61,562 nt of DNA from Intrasporangiaceae bacterium (GCA_021324575.1 JAJPIW010000094.1:1-61562); one strand, 5' to 3'. Counted from the first letter of the stretch, positions 27,908-37,229 are shown. Notes: generated by a model not told the origin, from the letters alone. A program made the numbers and translations.

Positions 27908-29349
27908 CAGTTGACCTCCCTGGCCAGGGGAAGGGCGCCGGCGGTGAAGGCGCGGGCCTGCCGCCCGTACAGGCGGCGGACCTCGCATCCGGACTGGATC
28001 GCGGCGCGGGAAACTTCGGCGACGTGCGCCTCCAGCTCCTCCAGGCTGGGTGCGGTGACGGTGAGCAGCCCCGTGAGGCGGACGTCCGCGTGCCCGGACA
28101 GCAGGGCCCGTTCGCGGTCCAGGACGTCGGCGTGCTCGGCCTCGTCCGACAGGTCGGACAGGGTTCCGAGCTTGGCCTTCTGGGCGGCGTCTGTGACGTA
28201 CTCGACCTTGGCCTTGCGGATGTCCCGCATGGCCGTCTCGACCGGGACCGGTTCGAGGAACAGGGACAGGGTCTTGCGGATGGCTGGCTGGAAGACCAGG
28301 GAGTGCAGGAAGAACGTCGGGACGGCCACTCGCGGCCATTCGCTGATCCACAGCACCGCAGAGAAGGCGGTGTCGTGCCGCACATGGCCCCAGGTCTCCT
28401 GGACCGCCATCGGACCGGCGCCGGCGAAGTCCAGGTGCGGGGCGGGTTGGGTCTCAAAGCCGGGCTCGTATGCCGTACGCAGCGTCTTGGCAAGGTCGTC
28501 CTCCCCCAGCCAGCGCACCACCTGGACCTCGGCCTCCCGCAGCCCGAACGCCAAGGAGGTCATCTCCTGCTGCAGGAACCGGACGCCGGCGTCCAGGCTT
28601 CGCCCGGTCGTGCGGATCGCGTGCCGGGCGTGGCGAAGATCCAGGCTCAGCGCGATCAGGGTCCGGTGTGTCGACGACGCCGGTGCCGCGGTTCGCATCA
28701 GGTCCTCGTACTGGGCGACGCACCACGGCTCGCCCTCGGCGTCGCGGTTCTGCTCCCACCAGCCGGTGATCCCACGGCCCGCGTCCGGCAGGGTCAGCTC
28801 GAGCACCTGCAAGCGGCACCCGGTCGCGGACGTGGCCAGGCCGGCAAGGACGCGGCCCCAAGCGGCGGCACGGCGGGCCTGTTCGTCGGCGGAGCTGAGC
28901 ACGAACGAGGGGTGCCGGAGCAGTGCCACGGCGGTCAGCGTGTGCGCGTGCGGGTCGTGCACCATCGCCACCTTGCTGGCGTCGTCGACGATGAAGCGCA
29001 GTCGGGCGGCCTCTCCCGGCAGGGCGATCGTCCCGCCAGAGGCTGGGCGGTTCAGCCGCGCGATGAACCGGGTCTGGCCGGTGGCGGCGCGGGTTCCGTA
29101 GTGGGCCAGCGTCGGCAGGGCCTCGATGGCGGGGCTCCCGTTCCAGCGGCAGAACACCAGGGCGAGCAGGCCTGCCCATACCGGCGCGGTGGCTGCAGCG
29201 CCGACCGCGCCCGCCGCGAAGATCGAGGGGACGAAGACGGCCACGGCGCAGGCCACCCCGGACACGCGCAGCCCGGACAGCCCGAGCAGGAACCCGCGCC
29301 TGGGGAGGCGGGCGAAGCGAACGGTGAGTGGGGTTGTGGTGTCGGTCAT
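27907..29349 (-). CDS. SCO6880-family conjugation protein
   Basis: The 480-residue protein begins VRFARLPRRGFLLGLSGLRV, then has two hydrophobic spans (about 30-70), matching the SCO6880 family found beside VirB4 in actinobacterial ICEs. The large C-terminal part is cytoplasmic and alpha/beta in character, without an ATP-binding loop. The role is probably structural, perhaps as the VirB3-VirB4 linker of the channel; that is inference from position. The ATG overlaps the stop of the VirB6-like gene. Confidence 0.85.
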   Translation of the reverse strand: MTDTTTPLTVRFARLPRRGFLLGLSGLRVSGVACAVAVFVPSIFAAGAVGAAATAPVWAGLLALVFCRWNGSPAIEALPTLAHYGTRAATGQTRFIARLNRPASGGTIALPGEAARLRFIVDDASKVAMVHDPHAHTLTAVALLRHPSFVLSSADEQARRAAAWGRVLAGLATSATGCRLQVLELTLPDAGRGITGWWEQNRDAEGEPWCVAQYEDLMRTAAPASSTHRTLIALSLDLRHARHAIRTTGRSLDAGVRFLQQEMTSLAFGLREAEVQVVRWLGEDDLAKTLRTAYEPGFETQPAPHLDFAGAGPMAVQETWGHVRHDTAFSAVLWISEWPRVAVPTFFLHSLVFQPAIRKTLSLFLEPVPVETAMRDIRKAKVEYVTDAAQKAKLGTLSDLSDEAEHADVLDRERALLSGHADVRLTGLLTVTAPSLEELEAHVAEVSRAAIQSGCEVRRLYGRQARAFTAGALPLAREVN

Positions 29350-30650
29350 GAGCGGGTGCTCCCGTCGGGTCCGGGGTTGGGGCGAGCTGGTGAGGCGGGA
29401 CGGTCGGCCGCGTCTGGGCCGGGCCGGGCCGTCGCGGACGGGCCGTGTGGGGCTTGTTCGGTCTGCCCGCTGCCTGTATGCCGCGGTGGCTGCTGGCTGT
29501 TCGTGGCCGTGGCCTCGCCGGGCTGCTGGCTTGGGGCGGGGCCAACCCGTCCGGGACTTGCCGCGCCGGTCACGGGTGTGCCCTGCGCGCCGGCCTCACC
29601 TTCTGGCGCAGCCCCGCGAGGGGTGGCCGGGTTGAGCCGCCCGACAGCCGGGGCGGCGGCCGCGGCAGCGGCGCCCGCCCCCGGAAGGAGCATCCGGCCC
29701 TGGGCGTGCAGGGCCGCGACCTTCTGCGGGGCGCGTATGGCGGCGCGGCCGCCGGCGGTCGCCTGCGCGGCCGTGGCGTGCGCGGCGTGCAGGGTGTCGC
29801 CGGTGAAGTGGAACATCCGGATGGCGACGAAGGGGCTGAACCCGCCGAGCATGAGGACCAGCGCCGAGGCGGCCATCTGCGTGGTGGACTGGCCGACGCC
29901 GTTGCCGGACTGGCCGGCGCCCTGCAGCATCGCGACCCCGATGGACAGGACGATGACGAGCAGGAGCTTGCTGACGACCATGGCGACGATGAACTCGATC
30001 CACTTGCGGACCCAGCCGCGGGCGAAGTCGGCGGTCGCCCCGGAGAACGCCAAGGGCGCCATGACGGCGGCGATGACGATCATCAGCTTGCGGATCATCA
30101 TGGCCGCCCACACGACGACGACCGCGGTCAGGACGGCGAAGGCGAGCAGTAGGACGGCCGCCGGGTTCTGCTGACTGTTCAACGCGGCGAACGAGAGGGC
30201 GGCGCCCAACCCGGCCACGTTGGTGCCCATGGTGAAGTGGACGACGCCGGCGCTCAGCTGGTCCACCGCGCCAAGGAGAAGCCTGGTCGTGGCCAGTGCC
30301 AGAGCCGAGCCGACGAACGCGGTGAACAGCCCGACAACGGCCCGGCTCAAGCCCGCGGGTTCGCGGCGCAGCGCCGAGGTGATGACCTGCAGGACGAACA
30401 GCCCGAGGCACAGGACGGCGGCCACGGCGCCCGTCGCGCCGAGCTCCTTGAGCAGCTGGGGTGAGTTCAGATCGAGCGTGGTGGCCTGGTCGATCTCCTG
30501 CCACAGCCACTCGGTGGCCTTGGTGGCGGCGAGTCCGAAGTAGCCGGCGACATGGGAGAACGCGGAATCCGCGATGCCTCCGGTCGTCAGGGACAGGGCC
30601 TGCGCCGCCATGCACAGGGGGTTGCTGGTCAGGACGCCGGGGCAGTTCAT
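29346..30650 (-). CDS. VirB6/TrbL-like polytopic channel protein
   Basis: The 434-residue protein has about six membrane spans between residues 65 and 290, including VVVVWAAMMIRKLMIVIAAV and GFSPFVAIRMF. It ends in a disordered Ala/Pro/Gly-rich tail of about 130 residues. This layout is that of VirB6/TrbL inner-membrane channel proteins of Gram-positive conjugation systems. The ATG at 30650 overlaps the upstream stop (ATGA); longer starts add an Arg-rich shadow of the neighbouring gene. Confidence 0.85.
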   Translation of the reverse strand: MNCPGVLTSNPLCMAAQALSLTTGGIADSAFSHVAGYFGLAATKATEWLWQEIDQATTLDLNSPQLLKELGATGAVAAVLCLGLFVLQVITSALRREPAGLSRAVVGLFTAFVGSALALATTRLLLGAVDQLSAGVVHFTMGTNVAGLGAALSFAALNSQQNPAAVLLLAFAVLTAVVVVWAAMMIRKLMIVIAAVMAPLAFSGATADFARGWVRKWIEFIVAMVVSKLLLVIVLSIGVAMLQGAGQSGNGVGQSTTQMAASALVLMLGGFSPFVAIRMFHFTGDTLHAAHATAAQATAGGRAAIRAPQKVAALHAQGRMLLPGAGAAAAAAAPAVGRLNPATPRGAAPEGEAGAQGTPVTGAASPGRVGPAPSQQPGEATATNSQQPPRHTGSGQTEQAPHGPSATARPGPDAADRPASPARPNPGPDGSTRS

Positions 30651-31420
30651 GGCGCCGTGATCGGGACGAAGGTGTAGGCGACGACGACGACCACGCCCCA
30701 CGCGGGGCGCGACGGCGGGCCTTCGAGGTTGAGACTGACCGCGACGCTGAAGCTCTGGCTGTCCTGCCCCGTATGCCGGGTCACGGTGGCCAGGACGAGC
30801 CGGCCGGTGACGCCGGGGTCGGTGATCCGCCCGTCGGCAACGGCGTTGGTCCACGACAGTGGTTCGGTCACCCGGTCGACACGGGCCGTGGTGTAGACGC
30901 CGGCCCGGCCCAGCGTCGCCCACTGCGCGCTGCCGGGGACCGGTGCTGGCCCTTGCCGTTCGTCGGTGACCGACCAGAGGGCCAGCCGTGACCGGAGCCC
31001 GGCGGGCACTTGCCCGACGACAAGGGGCTCGTCACAGGGTGCCTGCTCGGCCTGGACCCATGCGACGAAGGTGTCGCGGCTGGTCCGGTAGTCCTGGGTG
31101 AGGAGCCGGCGAACGAACTCGGCGGCATACAGGTCCGGCTGCGCGGCGCTCTCGCCAGAGATCCGCTGCGTGCTTGGGGGTGCGTCGACCACGGGCACCG
31201 CTTCGAGCGCTCGGACGTCGTCCCCCGACGCTGGGGGCGAGGACGAGCCGGGCCGGACGGCGTCGCCTCCAGACGGAATCGACGGCAATCCGACGGTGCT
31301 TCGCCCCCCGGACGCTTGGGCGTCCCGGGTGAGCAGGAACGCGGCATACGGCACCCCCATCAGGATGGCGAAGGCCGCCAGGAGTGCGATGACGAGCCGT
31401 GGCCGGCGTGGGCGGCGCAT
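30647..31420 (-). CDS. Membrane-anchored transfer protein, possibly VirB8-like
   Basis: The 257-residue protein has one N-terminal membrane anchor (about 8-29), a Ser/Pro/Gly-rich spacer, and an external domain of about 170 residues. Position, size and topology fit the VirB8/TcpC group of Gram-positive conjugation systems. The sequence alone does not prove it. It is overlapped by both neighbours, within the channel operon. Confidence 0.7.
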   Translation of the reverse strand: MRRPRRPRLVIALLAAFAILMGVPYAAFLLTRDAQASGGRSTVGLPSIPSGGDAVRPGSSSPPASGDDVRALEAVPVVDAPPSTQRISGESAAQPDLYAAEFVRRLLTQDYRTSRDTFVAWVQAEQAPCDEPLVVGQVPAGLRSRLALWSVTDERQGPAPVPGSAQWATLGRAGVYTTARVDRVTEPLSWTNAVADGRITDPGVTGRLVLATVTRHTGQDSQSFSVAVSLNLEGPPSRPAWGVVVVVAYTFVPITAP

Positions 31421-31698
31421 CAGCGGACCGCCGCGCCGGCGCCGGCGAAGAAGTTGACCAGAGTGTTCGCGGCGCCGATGAGCATTGCTGCGCCCCCGGC
31501 GACCAGGACCCCGGTCTTGCCGCGGCCGGCGACGTGCGGGTTAGCCGAGTGGGATCCGATCGCCCACGCGATGGCAGAGATCGCGACACCGGCCACGGAG
31601 GCGACCAGTCCGAACGTCAGCAGGGCGCCGACGATGGATTCCAGGGCGGCCAGGCCGGGCAGGCCGTTGGTGTTGGGGGTGATGTCGACTGTTGTCAT
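31420..31698 (-). CDS. DUF6112-family small membrane protein
   Basis: The 92-residue protein has two hydrophobic spans flanking the sequence GSHSANPHVAGRGKTGVLVA, which matches DUF6112 of actinobacterial conjugative elements. The first span starts GLPGLAALESIVGALLTFGL. Its size and two-span form recall VirB2-type pilin or channel subunits, but that function is inferred. It precedes the VirB8-like gene with a TGATG overlap. Confidence 0.85.
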   Translation of the reverse strand: MTTVDITPNTNGLPGLAALESIVGALLTFGLVASVAGVAISAIAWAIGSHSANPHVAGRGKTGVLVAGGAAMLIGAANTLVNFFAGAGAAVR

Positions 31699-31800
31699 GG
31701 GTTCGGGCCTTTCGAAGCAGGGTTCGGGTGGTTGCCTCCGTGATGTGGTTACGCCTTTGCGGGGTCACCATCGGGACGGCGCCCTTCGCCGAGGCGCGGT

Positions 31801-32916
31801 TCAGGCGATGTGTCGTAGGGCGGAGAGCCCGCGGGCGGTGAACGAGGCGAGGGTGACGACGTGGACGACGTCGCCGGTCTTCGGTGCGGAGATGACGAGG
31901 CCGGCGCCTAGGTACATCCCCACGTGTCCGGGCGCGGCCAGCGACCCGTCGCTGCCGGGCGTCAGGACCAGGTCGCCCGGCAGGAGGCCGCTCAACGTGG
32001 TGGGTGTGCCGTCGCCGGCCTGGTCGGTGGTGACGCGACTGATCCGCATACCGGCGTGCTGCCAGGCGCTCTGGGCCAGTCCGGAGCAGTCGTACCGGTC
32101 GGGTCCGGTGGCGCCCCACTGGTAGGGCTTGCCCAGTTGGGCCAGGGCGAACACGACGGCCACCTGCCCGGCCCGGCTGGTCCCGGCCGGGACCGCGTAG
32201 GAGGCGGGCAGCCCGAACCGGCCAGGACTGACCGGTGACCCGGTCACCGCGGCGTCTCCGCATGTGGCGCCCTGGTCGCCACCGGTGATGGCGCCCAGCA
32301 CGTTGTTGGCCTGGGTCAGGTGGGCCAGGTAGTTGCCACCGATCACTGTCGCGCCGCCGTTTTCCGGGGTCGGGTGACCGTCGAAGGCGGACCGTTGGAC
32401 CACCTGTGCGGCCACCCACGGTGGCAGCTGGTCCCAGCCCGGGATGGCGAGCAAGGCGTCGAGGAACAAGCCGGTCGACTCGACGGGGTCCATCCGTTGC
32501 GCTGCGCTCCCCCACCCGGCGCGCTGCTGGAACAGGCCGACCGAGTCGTGGTCGTACCCGACGCCTTGGCCCGTCGGTGCTCTGCCGGCGACGGCGGGGT
32601 TGCCCAACACCAACAGGGAGGACTCGGTCATCGCGACGTCGACCGCGATGAGGGCTGCGCGTTGGCCGCCCCGGGGGAGGGCCACTGCCGCAACGGTTCT
32701 GGCGTTGATCGCCTGCGCCGCGGACAGCCCCGACAGTGGGCCCGTTGTCACGCACACCGGGGTCCGGAGCGGGGCCTGGCCGGTGAGGGCGACAGCCGAT
32801 GACACGCTGGCCAGGACGCACGCGACGGCTGCCGCAGCAGCAGCCGCGACGGCAGTCAAGGGGGCGGAAGTTCGGTTCGCGGGCATGCTCAGTACACGGC
32901 CCGGCCGGGTCACCAT
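31801..32916 (-). CDS. Secreted NlpC/P60 cell-wall hydrolase with a transglycosylase-like N-terminal part
   Basis: This 371-residue exported enzyme would open the peptidoglycan for the mating channel. A signal-like hydrophobic segment (about 18-45) is followed by a region with VDVAMTESSLLVLGNP and DSVGLFQQRAGWG, typical of the lysozyme-like (VirB1-like) part of actinobacterial ICE hydrolases. The C-terminal NlpC/P60 domain has the catalytic Cys in YDCSGLAQ and His in PGHVGMYLG. ATG 32916 is preferred; ATG 32886 would still include the signal segment. It is the most upstream gene of this minus-strand operon. Confidence 0.88.
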   Translation of the reverse strand: MVTRPGRVLSMPANRTSAPLTAVAAAAAAAVACVLASVSSAVALTGQAPLRTPVCVTTGPLSGLSAAQAINARTVAAVALPRGGQRAALIAVDVAMTESSLLVLGNPAVAGRAPTGQGVGYDHDSVGLFQQRAGWGSAAQRMDPVESTGLFLDALLAIPGWDQLPPWVAAQVVQRSAFDGHPTPENGGATVIGGNYLAHLTQANNVLGAITGGDQGATCGDAAVTGSPVSPGRFGLPASYAVPAGTSRAGQVAVVFALAQLGKPYQWGATGPDRYDCSGLAQSAWQHAGMRISRVTTDQAGDGTPTTLSGLLPGDLVLTPGSDGSLAAPGHVGMYLGAGLVISAPKTGDVVHVVTLASFTARGLSALRHIA

Positions 32917-32989
32917 GGGTTCCCGCGGTTGGCGCTGTCCGCCCCAGGGGTCAGACTGGTTGCCTCGGATATAGGGAGGAGGCGCCGCG

Positions 32990-33490
32990 ATGCCGTTGCT
33001 CCGCAGGGACAAGAGCCAGCCGGTGATGCGCGATGCCGATCTGGCCGACGCCCGCGAACTTGCCCTCGAGCTGGCCGGCCTGCGCCCGCTGCGGGCACCC
33101 GACCCGATGTCTCTCGGTGTGGTCCTGGAACCGGGTGAGACGGCGTGGCGCAGCACGTTCGCGTGGCTGCGGATGGGCGCCCCAGAAGGGTGGACTCACG
33201 CCGAGTCCTGCACGGTCCTTGTGACGGACCGGCGCCTGGTGGTCCGGTCGCAGGGCGGGCCGCTGTGGTCGCTCTGGTGGGGGTCTCTCGTCGGCTTCGA
33301 AGGTGACCTCGTGGCCGGCCATGTCGTTCTCGACTACGGTGACGGGGCGCCACGGCTGTTGTCCGGGTCCGGTGTGGCCGTCGTCGCCGTGGCCGGGGTG
33401 GCCCGGCTCTACGGGGTGGACGCCCTCATCCGGCATCCGGCATTGGCCGCGCTCCGGGCTCCTGCCACGGCGAGCGAGGGGCAGGCCTGA
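32990..33490 (+). CDS. Hypothetical protein, possibly PH-like domain
   Basis: The 166-residue protein has a strong ribosome binding site (GGGAGGAGG at about 32974-32982). Its centre alternates beta-strands, with TVLVTDRRLVVRSQGG and LWWGSLVGFEGDL, a pattern seen in small bacterial PH-like domains. No signal peptide is present. It is divergent from the NlpC/P60 gene, and its 3' end overlaps the opposing gene by 65 bases. Confidence 0.65.
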   Translation: MPLLRRDKSQPVMRDADLADARELALELAGLRPLRAPDPMSLGVVLEPGETAWRSTFAWLRMGAPEGWTHAESCTVLVTDRRLVVRSQGGPLWSLWWGSLVGFEGDLVAGHVVLDYGDGAPRLLSGSGVAVVAVAGVARLYGVDALIRHPALAALRAPATASEGQA

Positions 33491-33878
33491 CGTCCCGGAC
33501 CGGATGCGAGGCAAGGATCAGCCGGATCTGGCGCCTGGCGTAACGGCGCTGCACATCGGTCAGGTCGGCGTTGGCCGCGTAGAGGTCGACCAGGCCCGGC
33601 CACCCCGACGTGGACCCGCCCATCAGCCGGTGTAGGACCCTGCGTTGGGTGCCGGAGCAGCGAAGCTGCTCAAGGGTGCGGATCGTCGCCAACCTGCTGT
33701 TGCCGCCGGCCGTGCGAGGCCGGATCGCCTTCAGCGGGTCCGCCGCCCCGTTTCGTTCGGCCTCCTCGACCCGACATACGAGCAGGTCGAATGCAGCGAC
33801 GAGCTTCGTCGCTTCCAGGATCCGCTCCTCCAGCCGGAGCTGTTGGGCCACCCACAGGTCGAACGGAGGGCGCGTCAT
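33426..33878 (-). CDS. Hypothetical helical protein
   Basis: The 150-residue protein is basic and mostly helical (ERILEATKLVAAFDLLVCRVEEAER). No family is recognised. Its start overlaps the stop of the gene at 33875-34288 by 4 bases, which supports it as real. Its last 65 bases are antisense to the end of the plus-strand neighbour. Confidence 0.5.
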   Translation of the reverse strand: MTRPPFDLWVAQQLRLEERILEATKLVAAFDLLVCRVEEAERNGAADPLKAIRPRTAGGNSRLATIRTLEQLRCSGTQRRVLHRLMGGSTSGWPGLVDLYAANADLTDVQRRYARRQIRLILASHPVRDVRPAPRSPWQEPGARPMPDAG

Positions 33879-34288
33879 GATGCGACTTCCAGAGCGTCAA
33901 CCTCGACGAAAGCGATCGCGGCGCCGACCGAGACGTGCGTCAGTCCGTGCAGTTCGTCTGCGCGCGCGGCCCGCGCCGATCCTTGCGCACTGCAGGTGGC
34001 GGCGGCGCGCAGGTTCGCAAGGAGCTCGGGTGGGGCCAGTTCTCGGGCTGTCTGCTCGTGCCGGACCAGCCAGTCCATCGCAGCCAGTATCTCTACGGAT
34101 GCTAGGTCGTTGGTGACCTCCACCGGCGAACAGGAGCCAAGAGGGGTGATACGCGCCGACCCTCGGGTACACACGTGGCTCCAGACCGCCAGCCACAATC
34201 GCTCGAGTTCCTCACCGCCACCCGTCAGGGTTCTGCATTGGGCCAAGGCGGCTGCGACCACCATCTCCGAGGTTCGGATGTCGTTCAT
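33875..34288 (-). CDS. Hypothetical protein of the element
   Basis: The 137-residue protein is mostly helical and slightly acidic (SEMVVAAALAQCRTLTGGG; LERLWLAVWSHVC). The ATG at 34288 has GGGGAG seven bases upstream and was preferred over a longer frame without a binding site. No function can be assigned. It forms a two-gene unit with 33426-33878 and diverges from the XRE regulator, which may control it. Confidence 0.6.
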   Translation of the reverse strand: MNDIRTSEMVVAAALAQCRTLTGGGEELERLWLAVWSHVCTRGSARITPLGSCSPVEVTNDLASVEILAAMDWLVRHEQTARELAPPELLANLRAAATCSAQGSARAARADELHGLTHVSVGAAIAFVEVDALEVAS

Positions 34289-34641
34289 GAGCTCTCCCCT
34301 TGCGCGCTCTGGTTCCCGGCAACATCTGCTGGTCTCGACGAAAGGCCCCGCATGCGTTGGGAATCCAGTGATCGGGGCGAATCTGTGGAAGCGGGGGCCC
34401 GGCGCCTTCGGGGTGTGTACAACGGCATCCATGACGCCGCAAACGTCCAGTGCACCGCATATGGCGAAATCGGGCGGAGAGTTATCCACACCCCCCGGAA
34501 GCCGTCAGATCTGCTCCTGTGGTCACGCACTGCTGGGTGTGCTTTCATCGAATTCCCTGTCGTAGCTTGGTTGTTCGGTTAGTTGGTTCACCCTCGCCAG
34601 GGACTACGGACACCGACAGAGACATCGGTGGGGACACCGCA

Positions 34642-34662
34642 AGGGACAGCGCAGGTGTCCCT
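34642..34662. promoter_or_regulatory. Perfect inverted repeat upstream of the XRE regulator
   Basis: AGGGACA (34642-34648) and TGTCCCT (34656-34662) form a perfect 7+7 inverted repeat with a 7-base spacer. A related GGGACA occurs at 34631. The site lies in the 444-base gap between divergent genes, about 70 bases before the regulator ATG, with GTGTTAC downstream as a possible -10 region. It is a good candidate operator for autoregulation. The rest of the gap (34289-34640) shows no gene. Confidence 0.5.
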
Positions 34663-34732
34663 GACGTCCCCCTGTGTTACGTTGCCAACGAGCCCTCGGC
34701 CGAGGGTTTCGGCCCGGTGGGAGGGCGTGGGA

Positions 34733-35977
34733 ATGGCAACCGAACCGTGGTGGCAACGGCTGAAGCGTGACCGGGAGGCCCGTGGGCTTTCCCAGGTCGA
34801 GGCGGTCCGCCAACTCATCGCGTATGCCGATCACTACGTCCCCAGCGACGAGGAATCCGTCCTCAAAGCCTGGAAGCGGTGGGAGTCCGGCAGCCTCAAA
34901 GGACTGCCCACCGCGGAGAACCAGCGGGCCATCGCCAAGTTGTTCGGCACCGTCCGGGACGCCTACTTCGGCCCGCCCGCGCCAGTCGCCCCGCCGCTGC
35001 CTCTGGCTGACGGGTCGACCCTGGAGCTGGTCCAGCGGTTGCGTGCCTCCAACGTCGACAACGCCGACCTGGACATGGCACGGCTGTTGACCGACCGGTT
35101 GTGCACTGACTACGCCGCCCATCCCGGGGCCGCCGTCCTGGAGGAAGCGCAAGGCTTGCTCGCGGAGATTGCCGCCCTCAAGGAGCGCAACCTGGCGTTC
35201 AAGCAGCTCCGGGAGGTGTACGAGATCGCAGGTTGGCTCTCCCTGCTCGTTGCCTGCCTGCACTACGACCAGGGGAACGAGCGAGCAGCGGAGTCAGCCC
35301 GAGCGGGGGCAATCATGCTCGCGGAGGAGATCGGGCACGGCGAGATCCTCGGATGGGCGGCCGAGATCCGCGCCTGGATCGCGCTGACCCGTGGCGACTA
35401 CTATGCCGTCCTTGCTGCTGCGAAGGAAGGTCTGAAGGCCAGCCCTCATCACTCCGTGGCCGTCCAGCTGCAGGGACAGTCCGCCAAGGCGTGGGCTCGG
35501 CTCGGTGACCGACGACAGGTCGAGCTCGCCCTCGAGCGAGGCCGTGAACTGCTCGACGCACTCCCCTACCCGGACAACCCGCGTAACCATTTCCAGGTCG
35601 ACCCGTCCAAGTTCGACTTCTATGCGATGGACTGCTACCGCGCTGTCGGCGAGGACGCGATGGCGATGGCCCTAGCCGATGCAGTGAGGGCAACCAGCAT
35701 CACGCCGGGCGGGGAGGTCATTGCGCCGATGCGCCTGGCCGAAGCCGAGCTGACTAAGGCCACCGTCTTCGCCCGAGCCGGGGAGGTCGACCTCGCTGCC
35801 GAGACAGCTGAAGCCGGTCTGGGTCGCGATCGACGCTCATTGCCTTCGCTGCTGATGGTTGGCAACGAGGTGTCCGCCGTCATGCGCCGGCTCCACCCGC
35901 GCAACGACACCGCGATCGAGTTCGACCACCACCTGCACCTACTCGGCCACCCCGAACCAACCCCGGACGAGCAGTAG
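34733..35977 (+). CDS. XRE-type regulator with TPR-like repeats
   Basis: The 414-residue protein has an N-terminal helix-turn-helix (about 1-75: REARGLSQVEAVRQL) and a long helical C-terminal part with TPR-like pairs such as GNERAAESARAGAIMLAEEI and GDRRQVELALERGRELL. This is the form of phage- and ICE-type regulators that sense a peptide or small signal through the TPR domain. The ATG has GGGAGG eight bases upstream. It probably controls transfer genes and the divergent operon. Confidence 0.85.
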   Translation: MATEPWWQRLKRDREARGLSQVEAVRQLIAYADHYVPSDEESVLKAWKRWESGSLKGLPTAENQRAIAKLFGTVRDAYFGPPAPVAPPLPLADGSTLELVQRLRASNVDNADLDMARLLTDRLCTDYAAHPGAAVLEEAQGLLAEIAALKERNLAFKQLREVYEIAGWLSLLVACLHYDQGNERAAESARAGAIMLAEEIGHGEILGWAAEIRAWIALTRGDYYAVLAAAKEGLKASPHHSVAVQLQGQSAKAWARLGDRRQVELALERGRELLDALPYPDNPRNHFQVDPSKFDFYAMDCYRAVGEDAMAMALADAVRATSITPGGEVIAPMRLAEAELTKATVFARAGEVDLAAETAEAGLGRDRRSLPSLLMVGNEVSAVMRRLHPRNDTAIEFDHHLHLLGHPEPTPDEQ

Positions 35978-36018
35978 CTCTCCCAAGGGGTTCAGACGCG
36001 AGTGGGACCGACCTCGCG

Positions 36019-36312
36019 CTACGACGGTTCGCGGCTGGAGTCAACGACGCGCGGCCCGGTTCCGGCGGACTGGGCCAGCCGTCGAACGAGAGCAACCGGC
36101 TCGTCGAGCAGCACGGCCGCGCGCTCGACACCAGACGTCGACGCGAGTCGGGCGATGGCCTGGGCCACCCCGTCATCGGCAGCGTCCACCTTGCGCTGCA
36201 ACCGATCCCGGGCCGCCTGGGCCCCCGTCACGGCGGCCAGCGCGGTGGCTTCCTCGCGCTGAGCCTGCCGCATTCGCTCGCGCGCGTCCTGCCGAGCCGT
36301 GACCTGGACCAT
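36019..36312 (-). CDS. Small coiled-coil protein
   Basis: The 97-residue protein is highly helical, with a predicted coiled coil (ARERMRQAQREEATALAAVTG) and a more neutral C-terminal half. GGGAGG precedes the ATG by five bases. Small proteins of this sort are common in actinobacterial ICEs, but no function is known to me. Confidence 0.55.
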   Translation of the reverse strand: MVQVTARQDARERMRQAQREEATALAAVTGAQAARDRLQRKVDAADDGVAQAIARLASTSGVERAAVLLDEPVALVRRLAQSAGTGPRVVDSSREPS

Positions 36313-36456
36313 CGATACCTCCCACGGGTTGCGTTTTGTTTCACCACCTTGGACACGGACTCACCGGGTCACCATTGGCGACCGGTAGGTTGCCGGTCAT
36401 GCGCAGACTCCGAGGCTGGCCCCACGATGGGGCCGCCCCCAGCTCCAGGAGTCGCG

Positions 36457-36669
36457 ATGTCCAGGCATCTGTCACGGACCCGGTGGTGGGCGCACCGCAA
36501 GGTCAGCCAGGCCATGTGCCGGGTGCTCTGGCACCACATCTGCTGCGGCACCATCCCTGACTGGACCGCTCACGTCGGTCGGGAGTGGAAGCCGCTTTAC
36601 GAGGGCGGCTGGAATCTCTACAACAGCATTTGGCAGACACAGCACTGGATCCGCCAGGGCATCGGCTGA
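36457..36669 (+). CDS. Small Trp/His/Cys-rich protein
   Basis: The 70-residue protein has nine Trp and several His and Cys residues (RVLWHHICCGTIPDWTAHVG; LYNSIWQTQHWIRQG). AGGAG lies five bases before the ATG. It could bind metal through the HHICC stretch or be membrane-associated; neither is shown. It is too small to assign by family. Confidence 0.5.
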   Translation: MSRHLSRTRWWAHRKVSQAMCRVLWHHICCGTIPDWTAHVGREWKPLYEGGWNLYNSIWQTQHWIRQGIG

Positions 36670-36942
36670 CCGGCCTGATCGTCAAGTCCGGGAGTGCCCG
36701 AGGGCGAGGACGGGCAGGGCGTCTCAAGGGAGAGGGCCGGCGCGTCACGCGCGGCCACGAGCTCGCCCTGTCCGTCCCGTCGATCATCAGCCCACGGTCG
36801 CAACTCGGTCAAGGGTTCGCCGATGCGAAAGCCCTGAGCATCCACGACCAGGCAAATCGCCCTGTGTTGCTGTAGCCGCCCCGCTGGCGATCATCCACTC
36901 GCCCGATCGAACACACATGCGAAAGTGGGCCATACTGGGTGG
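36670..36942. other. Intergenic stretch without a supported gene
   Basis: The 273 bases between two small plus-strand genes carry overlapping open frames in several directions. None has a plausible ribosome binding site or a recognisable sequence. I see no repeats or RNA structure of note here. Confidence 0.3.
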
Positions 36943-37221
36943 ATGGCTGGCGGAATGGGCTTTCGTCGGGGCGTGCCGTTGAAGGACCGCCCGGTCGTTA
37001 TGTCCGGCGAGACCCTGCCGGAGGCGCGGAGGGAGCCAACCCGCCATTGCTGGGTCCAAGGCCCGGCCGATGCGTCCGGTCCGTTCCCGGGTGTGGTCGT
37101 GGAGTGGCGGAACATCGGAGTCGGGCAGTGGGCAGCCCTGGTTATTTACGTTGTTGAAGAGGGTCCATCGACCACGGTCGTCCAGGCTGTGGTGGACGCG
37201 GCCTACCTGCGGCCCGCCTGA
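36943..37221 (+). CDS. Hypothetical small protein of the element
   Basis: The 92-residue protein ends in a beta-rich segment, HCWVQGPADASGPFPGVVVE and then WAALVIYVVEEGPSTTVVQA, typical of a small conserved accessory protein in actinobacterial mobile elements. The ATG at 36943 is preferred; ATG 36925 and a later one are possible. The function is unknown. Confidence 0.55.
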   Translation: MAGGMGFRRGVPLKDRPVVMSGETLPEARREPTRHCWVQGPADASGPFPGVVVEWRNIGVGQWAALVIYVVEEGPSTTVVQAVVDAAYLRPA

Positions 37222-37229
37222 CAGCGTGA

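Noticed and set aside
27562-30174. An 870-aa plus-strand protein opposite the transfer genes
   Set aside because: Gly/Arg/Pro-rich composition without domains; it is antisense to three well-supported transfer genes.
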